From M55B129 sp964506505 (GTDB lineage Bacteria; Bacillota; Dethiobacteria; DTU022), in contig CAZDKY010000019.1 in the NCBI GenBank assembly GCA_964506505.1, positions 1-64,000 of the forward strand: DNA of 64,000 nt, read 5' to 3'. Position numbers and translations under genes: made by a program. The stretch's first letter is position 1; every line of letters begins with the position of its first letter. Positions 7,879 through 16,152 of the stretch are shown here, piece after piece. The notes below the pieces were generated by a model, which had not been told where the DNA came from, made no database searches, and worked only from the letters and a program-made list of their open reading frames with translations.

Positions 7879-9018
7879 TCATGAAAGTAAATACCTTGAA
7901 ATAACCAGGCGCTGCACTTCGCTGGTTCCCTCATAAATCTGGGTAATCTTGGCATCGCGCATTAATCTCTCCACCGGGTAATCTTTTGTATACCCGTATC
8001 CGCCGAAAATCTGCACCGCATTGGTGGTTACTTCCATTGCCGTTTCGGAAGCGTAGAGCTTAGCCATGGCCGAAGCTTTTCCGTAGGGCATGCCTTCATT
8101 CTCCAGGTAGGCGGCTTGATAGGTCAGCAGCCGGGCAGCCTCAATTTTGGTGGCCATATCGGCCATCATGAACGAAATAGCCTGGAAGCTGCCAATGGGC
8201 CGGCCGAACTGTTCCCTGGTTTTGGCATAGCTGACTGCCTCATCCAGTGCCCCCTGGGCTATGCCCACTGCCTGGGCGGCGATGCCGTTTCTACCACCGT
8301 CCAGCGTGCTCATGGCGATCTTGAATCCTTCTCCCTCATTTCCAAGCAGGTTCTCCTTCGGCACCTCGCAGTTCTCAAAAATCATTTCGGCGGTAACCGA
8401 TGAACGAAGTCCCATTTTCTTTTCCTTTTTACCGAAGGATAATCCCGGTGCCCCCTTTTCCACGATAAAGCCGCTGATTCCCCTTGCTTTTTTCTCTTTG
8501 TCCGTTGCGGCAAAGACAATATATATTTCCGCTTCCCCGGCGTTGGTGGTGAAAATCTTGTTACCGTTGAGGATATATTTATTGTCTTCGAGGACCGCTG
8601 TAGTCTGAACAGCAGCGGCATCAGTCCCGGCTGTCGATTCCGTCAGGGCATAGGCGCCGAGCTTCTCCCCCAGGGCCATCGGCACAAGAAATTTTTTCTT
8701 CTGTTCTTCAGAACCATATTTATATACTGGCCATCCGGCCAGCGAGATGTGTGCCGACATGGTTGTCCCGGCAGAAGCTTCCACCCGCGACAGCTCTTCC
8801 ACCGCAATGATATAGCTCAGGAAATCACATCCGCCTCCTCCATATTCTTCCGGCCATGGAATCCCGGTCAGTCCCAGCTGTCCCATTTTGTCAAACAAAT
8901 CCCTGTTAAATATTTCTTTCTCGTCTCTTTCCGCCACCCCTGGTTTGAGCTCTTTTTCGGCAAAATCCCGGACCATCTGCCTGGTCATTTCCTGCATTTC
9001 GGTTAAAGTAAAGTTCAT
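7879..9018 (-). CDS. Acyl-CoA dehydrogenase (short-chain type)
   Basis: FAD enzyme that oxidises an acyl-CoA to the 2,3-enoyl-CoA and hands electrons to ETF, which is not encoded in the window. About 379 residues. Family signatures: GAYALTESTAGTDAAA (FAD/substrate loop), LDGGRNGIAAQAVGIAQGA, REQFGRPIGSFQA, and the C-terminal IYEGTSEVQRLVISR holding the catalytic Glu at the position used by butyryl-CoA and short branched-chain dehydrogenases. The first ATGs of the open frame are rejected: GGAGG lies eight bases before the ATG at 9018, giving MNFTLTEMQ, the usual family N-terminus. A second homologue lies immediately upstream. The chain length of the substrate cannot be told. Confidence 0.94.
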   Translation of the reverse strand: MNFTLTEMQEMTRQMVRDFAEKELKPGVAERDEKEIFNRDLFDKMGQLGLTGIPWPEEYGGGGCDFLSYIIAVEELSRVEASAGTTMSAHISLAGWPVYKYGSEEQKKKFLVPMALGEKLGAYALTESTAGTDAAAVQTTAVLEDNKYILNGNKIFTTNAGEAEIYIVFAATDKEKKARGISGFIVEKGAPGLSFGKKEKKMGLRSSVTAEMIFENCEVPKENLLGNEGEGFKIAMSTLDGGRNGIAAQAVGIAQGALDEAVSYAKTREQFGRPIGSFQAISFMMADMATKIEAARLLTYQAAYLENEGMPYGKASAMAKLYASETAMEVTTNAVQIFGGYGYTKDYPVERLMRDAKITQIYEGTSEVQRLVISRYLLS

Positions 9019-9054
9019 TTCTCCAACCTCCATCATTTTTATATATCAGCTTCT

Positions 9055-10173
9055 TTAGCTGCCTCTTACTTCCGAGCAGCTCCGGGCTATGACTATCCGC
9101 TGAATCTGATTGGTTCCTTCGTAAATCTGAGTTGCTTTGTCATCACAAAATAACCGCACCGGCAGGCTTCCCTGGATTATCCCTTCAAAGCTGCATGTCT
9201 CGATGCACCATGATGCCGCTTCCATGGCCAGATCAGTGGCCGCCGTTTTGGCCATCGATGCCTCCATGGCCTTACCTTTTCCTGTGTCCCTGTTTGCCGC
9301 CGCCCGGTAAGTTAAAAGGCGGGCCGCTTCCAGTCGGGTTGCCAGGTTGGCCAACTCAAATCTTTTACCCTGCCCGTTGCCTTCCTTCCAATCTGCCCTT
9401 TTTTTTAAACACAACATTCCGTAGTCGAGGGCCGCCGCGGCAATCCCCAGTCCCTGGGCGGCAATACCGATCCTGCCACCGTCAAGAAGAGACATAGCTA
9501 CAGAAAAGCCCTTTCCTTCTTTTTCTAGTCTGTTCGACACTGGAACATAAAGATCCTCCATCAGCAGTTCCGCTGTGTGAGTTCTGTGCAGACCCATTTT
9601 ACTTTCAATTCTACCAACCGTTAAACCGGGACTGCCCTTTTCCACAAGGAAGGCAGTAATTCCCTTTCGCCCCAGAGAAGGATCAATTGTCGCAAAAATA
9701 GTGTAAAGATCGGCTTCTCCGCCGCTGGTGATGAATATTTTCCTCCCAGTTAAACGATAACCACCGTGAACAGGCCTGGCTCCTGTCGAAATGGCGGCTG
9801 CGTCGGAACCTGCATCCGGCTCGGTTAAAGCAAAAGCGCCAATATATTCCCCCCGGGCCAGTTTGACCAGGTAACGTCTTTTCTGTTCTTCGCTGCCAAA
9901 ATAAAGCAGCGGCAAGCTTCCTACTGAAGTATGGACGGCCATGATTACACCCGTCGAGGCGCAGATCCTGGAAACCTCTTCAATAAACAGAGTGTAGGTC
10001 AGGAAGTCCTCTCCCAGGCCGCCGTATTGCCGGGGAATGGGCAGACCCATATATCCTCTTTCCGCCGCCCGCTTCAGGTTTGCCCGCGGGTAATCATCGC
10101 CGCAGTCAATGTTTTTCTCGGCAAAATAACGGAATTCCGCTGCCTTTTCGCGGTGCTCTTTAGAAAGGATCAA
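9055..10173 (-). CDS. Acyl-CoA dehydrogenase, second copy
   Basis: Second FAD-dependent acyl-CoA dehydrogenase of about 372 residues, 36 bases upstream of the other. Seen: GAFALTEPDAGSDAAA, LDGGRIGIAAQGLGIAAAA and IYEGTNQIQRIVIAR with the catalytic Glu. Divergence from its neighbour is clear along the whole length: it lacks a recognisable REQFGRP motif (KKRADWKEGNGQG instead) and its N-terminal helix is short. This suggests a different substrate rather than a recent duplication. The ATG at 10179 sits only one base after AAGGA. A TTG at 10173, seven bases after AAGGA, is more likely the start. Probably acts on a branched or short acyl-CoA feeding the thiolase and mutase genes around it. Confidence 0.9.
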   Translation of the reverse strand: MILSKEHREKAAEFRYFAEKNIDCGDDYPRANLKRAAERGYMGLPIPRQYGGLGEDFLTYTLFIEEVSRICASTGVIMAVHTSVGSLPLLYFGSEEQKRRYLVKLARGEYIGAFALTEPDAGSDAAAISTGARPVHGGYRLTGRKIFITSGGEADLYTIFATIDPSLGRKGITAFLVEKGSPGLTVGRIESKMGLHRTHTAELLMEDLYVPVSNRLEKEGKGFSVAMSLLDGGRIGIAAQGLGIAAAALDYGMLCLKKRADWKEGNGQGKRFELANLATRLEAARLLTYRAAANRDTGKGKAMEASMAKTAATDLAMEAASWCIETCSFEGIIQGSLPVRLFCDDKATQIYEGTNQIQRIVIARSCSEVRGS

Positions 10174-10262
10174 TGACATATCCTTAATTCACCCGTCGCG
10201 GTTGGATTTTAACTGCCGGATCTGATCCATGCAGGAGATCGGGTAACAGAATCCAAATAAAT

Positions 10263-11444
10263 TCAATCCACCCTGATTATCGTTGCTTCACCCTGAGCTG
10301 CCCCGCTGCAGATTGTAGCCATTCCGTACCCGCCGCCCCGGCGGCGCAGCTCGGCAATTAAGGTCATCAAAATGCGGGCTCCGCTGGCCCCGATGGGATG
10401 CCCCAGGGCTACTGCTCCCCCATTGATGTTTACTTTTTCCTCTTTCCATCCGCCCAGTTTTATACAGGTCAGGGCCACTGCAGCGAAGGCTTCGTTTACT
10501 TCAATCAGAGTCATCTGTTCGGCTGTCATTCCCGCTGCCGCCAGAGCCTTTCCCGCCGCTACCAGGGGAACCGTGGCTATATAACGCGGCGGCAGTGAGG
10601 CCATCCCCTGGGCAATAATTTCAGCCAGAGGCTTCCACCCATCCTCACGGGCCAGTTTAGAAGAGGCCAGGACCAGTGCTCCTGCGCCGTCGCTGATCGG
10701 AGGAGCGTTTCCCGCGGTAATCAGGCCCTCTTTTTCAAAAGCGGGGGGCAAAGAAGCCAGTTTTCCCAGGCTGGTATCACTGCGCGGCAGCTCGTCTGTT
10801 GCAAAAATAAAATTACCACCCTTTTTCTGCGGAACAACCATTTCGACAATTTCCTCGGCCAGCTTCCCTTCTTCAATGGCCGCCGTTGCCCGCTGGTGGC
10901 TGCGCAGGGCAAAACGATCCATGGCCGCTCTGGTTATGCCGTGCTCGGCAGGCACGGCCGATCCGTGAACCCCCATGTGCACATTGTGAAAAGGACACCA
11001 CAGGCCGTCATGGATCATCCCATCAACCAAGGGGGCATCACCCATCCTTGCCCCTTCCCTTGCCCGGGGCAGGAAATAAGGCACGGCGCTCATATTTTCC
11101 ATTCCCCCGGCGACGACGAGTGAGGCTTCGCCGCACCTGATCATTAAATCGCCCAGATTAACTGCCCGCAGGCCTGAAGCACAAACCTTGTTAATTGTTT
11201 CCGAGGGCACCTCCGGTGGCAACCCGGCTTTGACAGCCGCCTGACGCGACGGTATCTGACCCGCGCCGGCCTGGATAACCATACCCATGATCACGTTATC
11301 CACCCTGCTGCCGTCAATCCTGCTGCGATCTAGAGCCCCTTTGATTACTGCTGCTCCCAGCTCAACTGCCGGCATCTCCCGCAGGGAACCGAGGAACCTG
11401 CCAAAAGGGGTCCGGGCAAAGCCCAGTATAACAGTTTTTCCCAT
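10263..11444 (-). CDS. Acetyl-CoA acetyltransferase (thiolase)
   Basis: Condenses or cleaves acetoacetyl-CoA or another 3-ketoacyl-CoA. The 393 residues match family length. The acylated nucleophile is Cys88 in NKVCASGLRAVNLG. GGAVALGHPIGASGAR carries the catalytic His. The C-terminal catalytic Cys lies in ATICSGAAQG, a variant of the more usual CIGGGQG. It is the first gene of the minus-strand acyl-CoA block (thiolase, two acyl-CoA dehydrogenases, adenosyltransferase, MeaB, mutase). No 3-hydroxyacyl-CoA dehydrogenase or crotonase is present in the window, so the beta-oxidation set is incomplete here. The 88 bases between it and purD upstream hold no evident terminator. Confidence 0.95.
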   Translation of the reverse strand: MGKTVILGFARTPFGRFLGSLREMPAVELGAAVIKGALDRSRIDGSRVDNVIMGMVIQAGAGQIPSRQAAVKAGLPPEVPSETINKVCASGLRAVNLGDLMIRCGEASLVVAGGMENMSAVPYFLPRAREGARMGDAPLVDGMIHDGLWCPFHNVHMGVHGSAVPAEHGITRAAMDRFALRSHQRATAAIEEGKLAEEIVEMVVPQKKGGNFIFATDELPRSDTSLGKLASLPPAFEKEGLITAGNAPPISDGAGALVLASSKLAREDGWKPLAEIIAQGMASLPPRYIATVPLVAAGKALAAAGMTAEQMTLIEVNEAFAAVALTCIKLGGWKEEKVNINGGAVALGHPIGASGARILMTLIAELRRRGGGYGMATICSGAAQGEATIIRVD

Positions 11445-11532
11445 TTGTCCTCACTCCAACCGCAGAGTTTTCATTTAAAACAATTCCGGCACTGGTAGGC
11501 TGAAATTAAATTATTTGCTCCCGCAGACCTGG

Positions 11533-12807
11533 TTACAGGGCCCGATGGGCAATGTCCCGGCGGAAATAACGCCCTTCAAATTCTATTTTATCAACTGCTT
11601 CGTAGACACGCTTCAATGCTTTATTCAGATCTTCATCCCGGGCGGTAACGCCAAGTACACGCCCACCTGCGGTTAACAAATGCCTGTCCTTAAAAACCGT
11701 ACCGGCATGGAAAACGGCCACTTTTCCCTCGCCTTCTTTTACTGCTTCCGCCAAACCGTAAATGGGATAACCTGTTTCGTAGTGGGCGGGATATCCCCTG
11801 GAGGCCAGAACGACGCATACAGCCGGATCGGCAAACCACCGTACCTTCATCTCGCCCAGGGTACCTTCCGCCGCCGCCATTAAGAGCGGCAGCAGATCCG
11901 ATTCCATACGCGGAATAATGGCCTGTGTTTCCGGATCTCCAAATCGCACATTAAATTCCAGGACGTTAATCCTGCCTTTGTCAATCATCAACCCGGCATA
12001 AATTACACCGCGAAAATCAATTTTATCTTCCGCCAGCCCCTGCAAAAGAGGTTGGAACACTTCCTCTTCAATTCGGGCTGCCACATCATCCGTATAAACC
12101 GGGGCCGGTGAATAGGCCCCCATGCCGCCGGTATTCGGACCCCTGTCACCTTCTCCCACCGCCTTGTGATCTTGAGCCGAGGGCAAAAGGATATATTTTT
12201 GGCCGTCGGTTATCGCCAGCACTGATACCTCTTCACCGCCCAGGCATTGCTCGATAACCACACGGCTGCCGGCCTCACCAAAGGCCTTTTCAACCATTAT
12301 GTCATAGAGGGCCTGTTCAGCTTCTGCCGGCCCCGCTGCTACAGTAACTCCTTTGCCGGCAGCCAGTCCGTCAGCCTTGATCACTACCGGTCCACCGTAA
12401 AAACGGGATAGATGATACCGGGCTTCGTCAAACTCGTCAAAAACGGCAAAATCGGCGGTCGGTATGCCCCACTTTCTCATTTTACGCTTGGCCCAGACCT
12501 TACTGCCTTCCAGCCTGGCTCCGCTGCTGCCCGGGCCGAATACTTTAAGACCGGCATCCCTGAACCGATCGGCCAGTCCATCAACCAGGGGTACTTCCGG
12601 CCCGACAACCGTCAGATCTATTTTATGGTCTAAAGCCCACTCTTTCAGAGCTTCCCAGTCTTCACTTTTCAGATCCAGGCATTCGGCATGATTGGCAATA
12701 CCCGGGTTTCCGGGCATACAGTACATTTTTTTAATCAGGGGACTCTGAGCCAGCTTCCAGGCCAGGGCGTGCTCACGTCCGCCACTACCGACAATAAGAA
12801 CCCGCAT
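11533..12807 (-). CDS. purD: Phosphoribosylamine-glycine ligase
   Basis: Second step of de novo purine synthesis: joins glycine to 5-phosphoribosylamine using ATP, giving GAR. 424 residues. ATP-grasp architecture is seen in order: N-terminal MRVLIVGSGGREHALAWKL, the lid and ATP-binding core (VIKADGLAAGKGVTVA), the catalytic region (QDHKAVGEGDRGPNTGGMG), LEFNVRFGDPETQ with metal ligands, and a C-terminal domain. Last pur gene of the operon, 21 bases after purH. The order H-D at the distal end matches B. subtilis. Confidence 0.97.
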   Translation of the reverse strand: MRVLIVGSGGREHALAWKLAQSPLIKKMYCMPGNPGIANHAECLDLKSEDWEALKEWALDHKIDLTVVGPEVPLVDGLADRFRDAGLKVFGPGSSGARLEGSKVWAKRKMRKWGIPTADFAVFDEFDEARYHLSRFYGGPVVIKADGLAAGKGVTVAAGPAEAEQALYDIMVEKAFGEAGSRVVIEQCLGGEEVSVLAITDGQKYILLPSAQDHKAVGEGDRGPNTGGMGAYSPAPVYTDDVAARIEEEVFQPLLQGLAEDKIDFRGVIYAGLMIDKGRINVLEFNVRFGDPETQAIIPRMESDLLPLLMAAAEGTLGEMKVRWFADPAVCVVLASRGYPAHYETGYPIYGLAEAVKEGEGKVAVFHAGTVFKDRHLLTAGGRVLGVTARDEDLNKALKRVYEAVDKIEFEGRYFRRDIAHRAL

Positions 12808-12828
12808 GCAGCATTCTCTCCTCTACCC

Positions 12829-14367
12829 TTAATGTTTAAAATGGCGCCTCCCTGTAAAGACCATGGTCAGACCCAGCCTTTCGCACAAAGCAATCGAATC
12901 AGCGTCTTTAAGCGATCCGCCGGGCTGAACAATTGCCGTCACCCCGGCGGCGGCTGCCGTCTCAACCGTATCGGGAAAAGGGAAAAAGGCATCTGAACCA
13001 AGAACGGCCCCTTTTGCCTTTTCACCGGCCTGTTCCAGAGCAATTCTGGCCGCTCCGATACGGCTGGTCTGACCCGCCCCGATACCGAAGGTACGCCCCC
13101 TGCCGGCCAGGACAATGGCATTGGATCGAACATGTTTGACCACAGTCTGGGCAAAATTAAGAGCATCCCACTCTTCCTCAGTTGGAGCCCTCTTTGTAAC
13201 GACCTTACCCCTTTTAACATCCACCGGTTCCCGATCAACAGTCTGCACCAGCACTCCACCGGCCACTTTTTTGAGGTCCCCTTCTCCTTCTCGATCATTT
13301 TTTAGATCCATTTCCAGCAGTCGAATATCTTTTTTTGCCGCCAGAATATCCAGGGCCTCTTTGCTGAAAGCCGGGGCGGCAATGACCTCGATAAATATTT
13401 TTATCATTTCCCGCGCTGTATCAGCATCTACCGGACGGTTCAGAGCCAGGACTCCGCCGAAAATGGAGACTGGATCACCTTCGTACGCCAGTTGATAAGC
13501 TTCGGCCAGGATTTCAGCCGAACCAACTCCGCATGGATTGGCATGCTTAACAGCCACTGCAGTAGGTTCGGTGAATTCCAGGACCAGTTCCCGTGCTGCG
13601 TTCAAATCATTCAAGTTGTTAAAGGAAAGTTCTTTACCCTGAAGCTTGTGCATGGCCGCCAGTCCGGTTGCTTCACCACGACTTCGGTAGAATGCCGCTT
13701 TCTGCTGCGGATTTTCACCGTAGCGTAGATCCTGAACTTTACTCAGTGAAAGTAACATGTTATCTGGATAATCCCATATTTCCCCTTTTTGCAGACCTTC
13801 AAAATAGGCAGCAATCGCGGCATCATATTCAGCGGTGTGAGCAAAAGCTTCTCCGGCCAGGCGAGCTCTTGTTTCTTTACTGATTCGGCCGTTTTTCTTA
13901 ATCTCCGCTACCGTTTCGTCGTAGCGTTCTGGATTAACCAGGACTGCGACCCTTTCATGGTTCTTTGCAGCCGCCCTGATCATGGAAGGACCGCCTATAT
14001 CTATATTTTCAATCGCTTCCTCCGGGGTCACTCCTTCCCTGGCCACTGTCTGAATAAAGGGGTATAAATTGACCACAACCAGGTCGATGGGAACAATACC
14101 ATGTTCTTTCAATTCTTTCGCTTGATTTGAACGGGCCAGGATACCACCGTGAATATAGGGGTGCAATGTTTTAACTCTCCCGCCGAGTATTTCCGGAAAG
14201 CCGGTTACTTCTGAAGCTTCAGTTACTTTTACCCCTCCTTCACGGATCGTTTTCGCTGTTCCGCCGGTTGAAACTATTTCATAACCCAGTTCTGAAAGCT
14301 CCCGGGCCAGCTCATATATTCCTCTTTTATCCGATACACTGAGCAGAGCTCTTTTTCGTTCAGTCAA
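12829..14367 (-). CDS. purH: Bifunctional AICAR formyltransferase/IMP cyclohydrolase
   Basis: Catalyses the last two steps to IMP. 512 residues, normal length. The N-terminal MGS-like cyclohydrolase domain (about 1-145) begins RALLSVSDKRGIYELARELSELG and contains STGGTAKTIREGGV, GFPEILGGRVKTLHP and the NLYPF segment. The C-terminal transformylase has KHANPCG (catalytic Lys-His), YQLAYEGDPVSIFGGV, and RTFGIGAGQTSR. It uses 10-formyl-THF. The start overlaps the end of purN by eight bases, which suggests translational coupling. Confidence 0.97.
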   Translation of the reverse strand: MTERKRALLSVSDKRGIYELARELSELGYEIVSTGGTAKTIREGGVKVTEASEVTGFPEILGGRVKTLHPYIHGGILARSNQAKELKEHGIVPIDLVVVNLYPFIQTVAREGVTPEEAIENIDIGGPSMIRAAAKNHERVAVLVNPERYDETVAEIKKNGRISKETRARLAGEAFAHTAEYDAAIAAYFEGLQKGEIWDYPDNMLLSLSKVQDLRYGENPQQKAAFYRSRGEATGLAAMHKLQGKELSFNNLNDLNAARELVLEFTEPTAVAVKHANPCGVGSAEILAEAYQLAYEGDPVSIFGGVLALNRPVDADTAREMIKIFIEVIAAPAFSKEALDILAAKKDIRLLEMDLKNDREGEGDLKKVAGGVLVQTVDREPVDVKRGKVVTKRAPTEEEWDALNFAQTVVKHVRSNAIVLAGRGRTFGIGAGQTSRIGAARIALEQAGEKAKGAVLGSDAFFPFPDTVETAAAAGVTAIVQPGGSLKDADSIALCERLGLTMVFTGRRHFKH

Positions 14368-14965
14368 TAATGAGGCACCTTCTTCCTTCTACTTTCAACA
14401 TGTCGCGGCAGAAAAGATCTATTGCCGTCGCGTATATTCTGTGTTCGGCAGCATGGATGCGCTGATGCAGGGTTCCCACTGTATCGCGCTGAATAACCGG
14501 CACTGTTTCCTGCAGAATAATCGGTCCGCTGTCAAGTCCTTCTTCAACGAAATGAACAGTACATCCAGTCACTTTAACACCATACCGGCAGGCCTGCCCA
14601 ATCCCATCCAGGCCCTTGAAAGAGGGTAACAGAGAGGGATGAATATTCATGATCCTCAGAGGAAAAGCATCGATAAACAGCGGCGAAAGCAGGCGCATAA
14701 ATCCAGCCAGGACTACAAGATCGACCGCTTCATTTTTCAGCAGCTTTACCAGAGTCCGGTCGTATTCCTTTCGGCTTTCATAGAACCGGGGATCAACAAA
14801 CTGCGCCTTAACACCGTGATTTTTCGCCCTTTCCAGGGCATGCGCTTTTGCCTGATCACTGATCACCATTACCACTTTTCCGGTAATTTCTTTTTCTTCC
14901 ACGGCTTCCAGGATTGCTTCGAGGTTTGTCCCTTCACCGGAAGCCAGGACAGCAATATTTTTCAT
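14360..14965 (-). CDS. purN: Phosphoribosylglycinamide formyltransferase
   Basis: Third step of purine synthesis: transfers formyl from 10-formyl-THF to GAR. 201 residues. Signatures: N-terminal IAVLASGEGTNLEAILEA, VLAGFMRLLSP, the catalytic MNIHPSLLPSFKG (Asn and His), and HFVEEGLDSGPIILQ with the catalytic Asp. The usual HAHEQA after the FKG turn reads LDGIGQA, a modest variation. It lies 90 bases after purM and overlaps purH. Confidence 0.96.
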   Translation of the reverse strand: MKNIAVLASGEGTNLEAILEAVEEKEITGKVVMVISDQAKAHALERAKNHGVKAQFVDPRFYESRKEYDRTLVKLLKNEAVDLVVLAGFMRLLSPLFIDAFPLRIMNIHPSLLPSFKGLDGIGQACRYGVKVTGCTVHFVEEGLDSGPIILQETVPVIQRDTVGTLHQRIHAAEHRIYATAIDLFCRDMLKVEGRRCLIID

Positions 14966-15055
14966 TGAGCAACTCCTTATGGCAATTGTTATTTTTTCAT
15001 ATTCGATGCTCCCGGCTAGATACCTCCTCCGCTGTTTTTAGTCGGATTTCCCATT

Positions 15056-16099
15056 TTATCCTGCCAGTGCAAACTTACCAGTTCCTTTTTCGACTTTTCC
15101 GATGACAAATGCTGCGATTCCCTGACTTTTAAAATATTCTTCCAGGGGATGCGCTTCACTTTCCGATACTACCAGGACAAAACCGATACCCATGTTAAAA
15201 ACGCGGAACATCTCTTCCCGCTTTACAGGCCCCAGTGCTTTAATCAGGTTAAAAATTGCCGGGACTGGCCAGGTTTCCTCTTTTATTACTGCTTTCAATC
15301 CGGGAGGCAGTATGCGAGACAGGTTTCCGGGCAAACCTCCTCCTGTGATGTGAGCCATACCGCGTATTGAGAAGCGCTTGAGTGCTTCCAGGACAGGCCG
15401 GACATAGATCGTTGTCGGCTGCAGCAGCTCTTCAGCCAATGTCTTATTGAGATCCTGATTCTGCTCCTCAAGGTTCAGTTTATTTTGCTCCAGCAGCACT
15501 TTTCGGACAAGTGAATAGCCGTTGCTGTGCAATCCGCTGGAAGCAAGCCCAACCAGGATGTCACCATCAGAAATATTTTTACCGTCAATTATTTTTTCCC
15601 TGTCGACCATACCGACGGCAAAACCGGCCAGATCATATTCGCCGGGTGGGTAGAATCCGGGCATCTCGGCCATTTCACCCCCCAGCAGGGCACATCCAGC
15701 CTGGCGGCAGCCTTCTGCCACCCCGCTGACTATCACCTCAATCTGTGATGGTTTCAGCTGTCCTACAGCAAGATAGTCGAGCAGGAACAGGGGTTCTGCT
15801 CCCTGCACCAGGATATCATTGACGCACATTGCTACACAGTCTATTCCCACCGTATCGTGCCGTCCAGCAGCAAAAGCTACTTTCAACTTGGTGCCCACAC
15901 CGTCACAGCCTGAAACAAGAACCGGTTCTTTCAATACCCCGATGTCGGGAGCAAAGAGCCCGCCGAAACCACCGATGTCCTGCAGAACTTCCGGCCGAAA
16001 AGTGGAGCGGGCCATTGCTTTAATCTTTTCCACTGCTTCTTCGCCGGCGTCGATATTAACTCCGGCCTGCCGGTAATTCATTTCTTCAACCAATGCCAA
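15056..16099 (-). CDS. purM: Phosphoribosylformylglycinamidine cyclo-ligase (AIR synthetase)
   Basis: Closes the imidazole ring: FGAM plus ATP gives AIR. 347 residues. Signatures: NYRQAGVNIDAGEEAVEKIK near the N-terminus, GFGGLFAPDIG, CDGVGTKLKVAF, GIDCVAMCVNDILVQGAEPLFLLDYLA, GGEMAEMPGFY and HITGGGLPGNLSR. The start appears to be TTG at 16099 behind GGGAG; a second TTG six bases on is possible. A strong terminator hairpin lies only 12 bases upstream of this start, so purM and the genes after it must depend on read-through or a hidden promoter. Confidence 0.96.
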   Translation of the reverse strand: MALVEEMNYRQAGVNIDAGEEAVEKIKAMARSTFRPEVLQDIGGFGGLFAPDIGVLKEPVLVSGCDGVGTKLKVAFAAGRHDTVGIDCVAMCVNDILVQGAEPLFLLDYLAVGQLKPSQIEVIVSGVAEGCRQAGCALLGGEMAEMPGFYPPGEYDLAGFAVGMVDREKIIDGKNISDGDILVGLASSGLHSNGYSLVRKVLLEQNKLNLEEQNQDLNKTLAEELLQPTTIYVRPVLEALKRFSIRGMAHITGGGLPGNLSRILPPGLKAVIKEETWPVPAIFNLIKALGPVKREEMFRVFNMGIGFVLVVSESEAHPLEEYFKSQGIAAFVIGKVEKGTGKFALAG

Positions 16100-16110
16100 A
16101 CCACTCCCAT

Positions 16111-16143
16111 CTTGAAAGAAAGCCCGGCTTTTAGCCGGGCTTT
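16111..16143 (-). terminator. Intrinsic terminator between hppA and purM
   Basis: On the minus strand an 11-base-pair GC-rich stem (AAAGCCCGGCT / AGCCGGGCTTT, loop of three) is followed by a U-rich tail TTTCTTTC. It begins ten bases after the hppA stop codon and ends 12 bases before purM, so it should reduce transcription from hppA into purM-N-H-D. Confidence 0.8.
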
Positions 16144-16152
16144 TAATTTCGC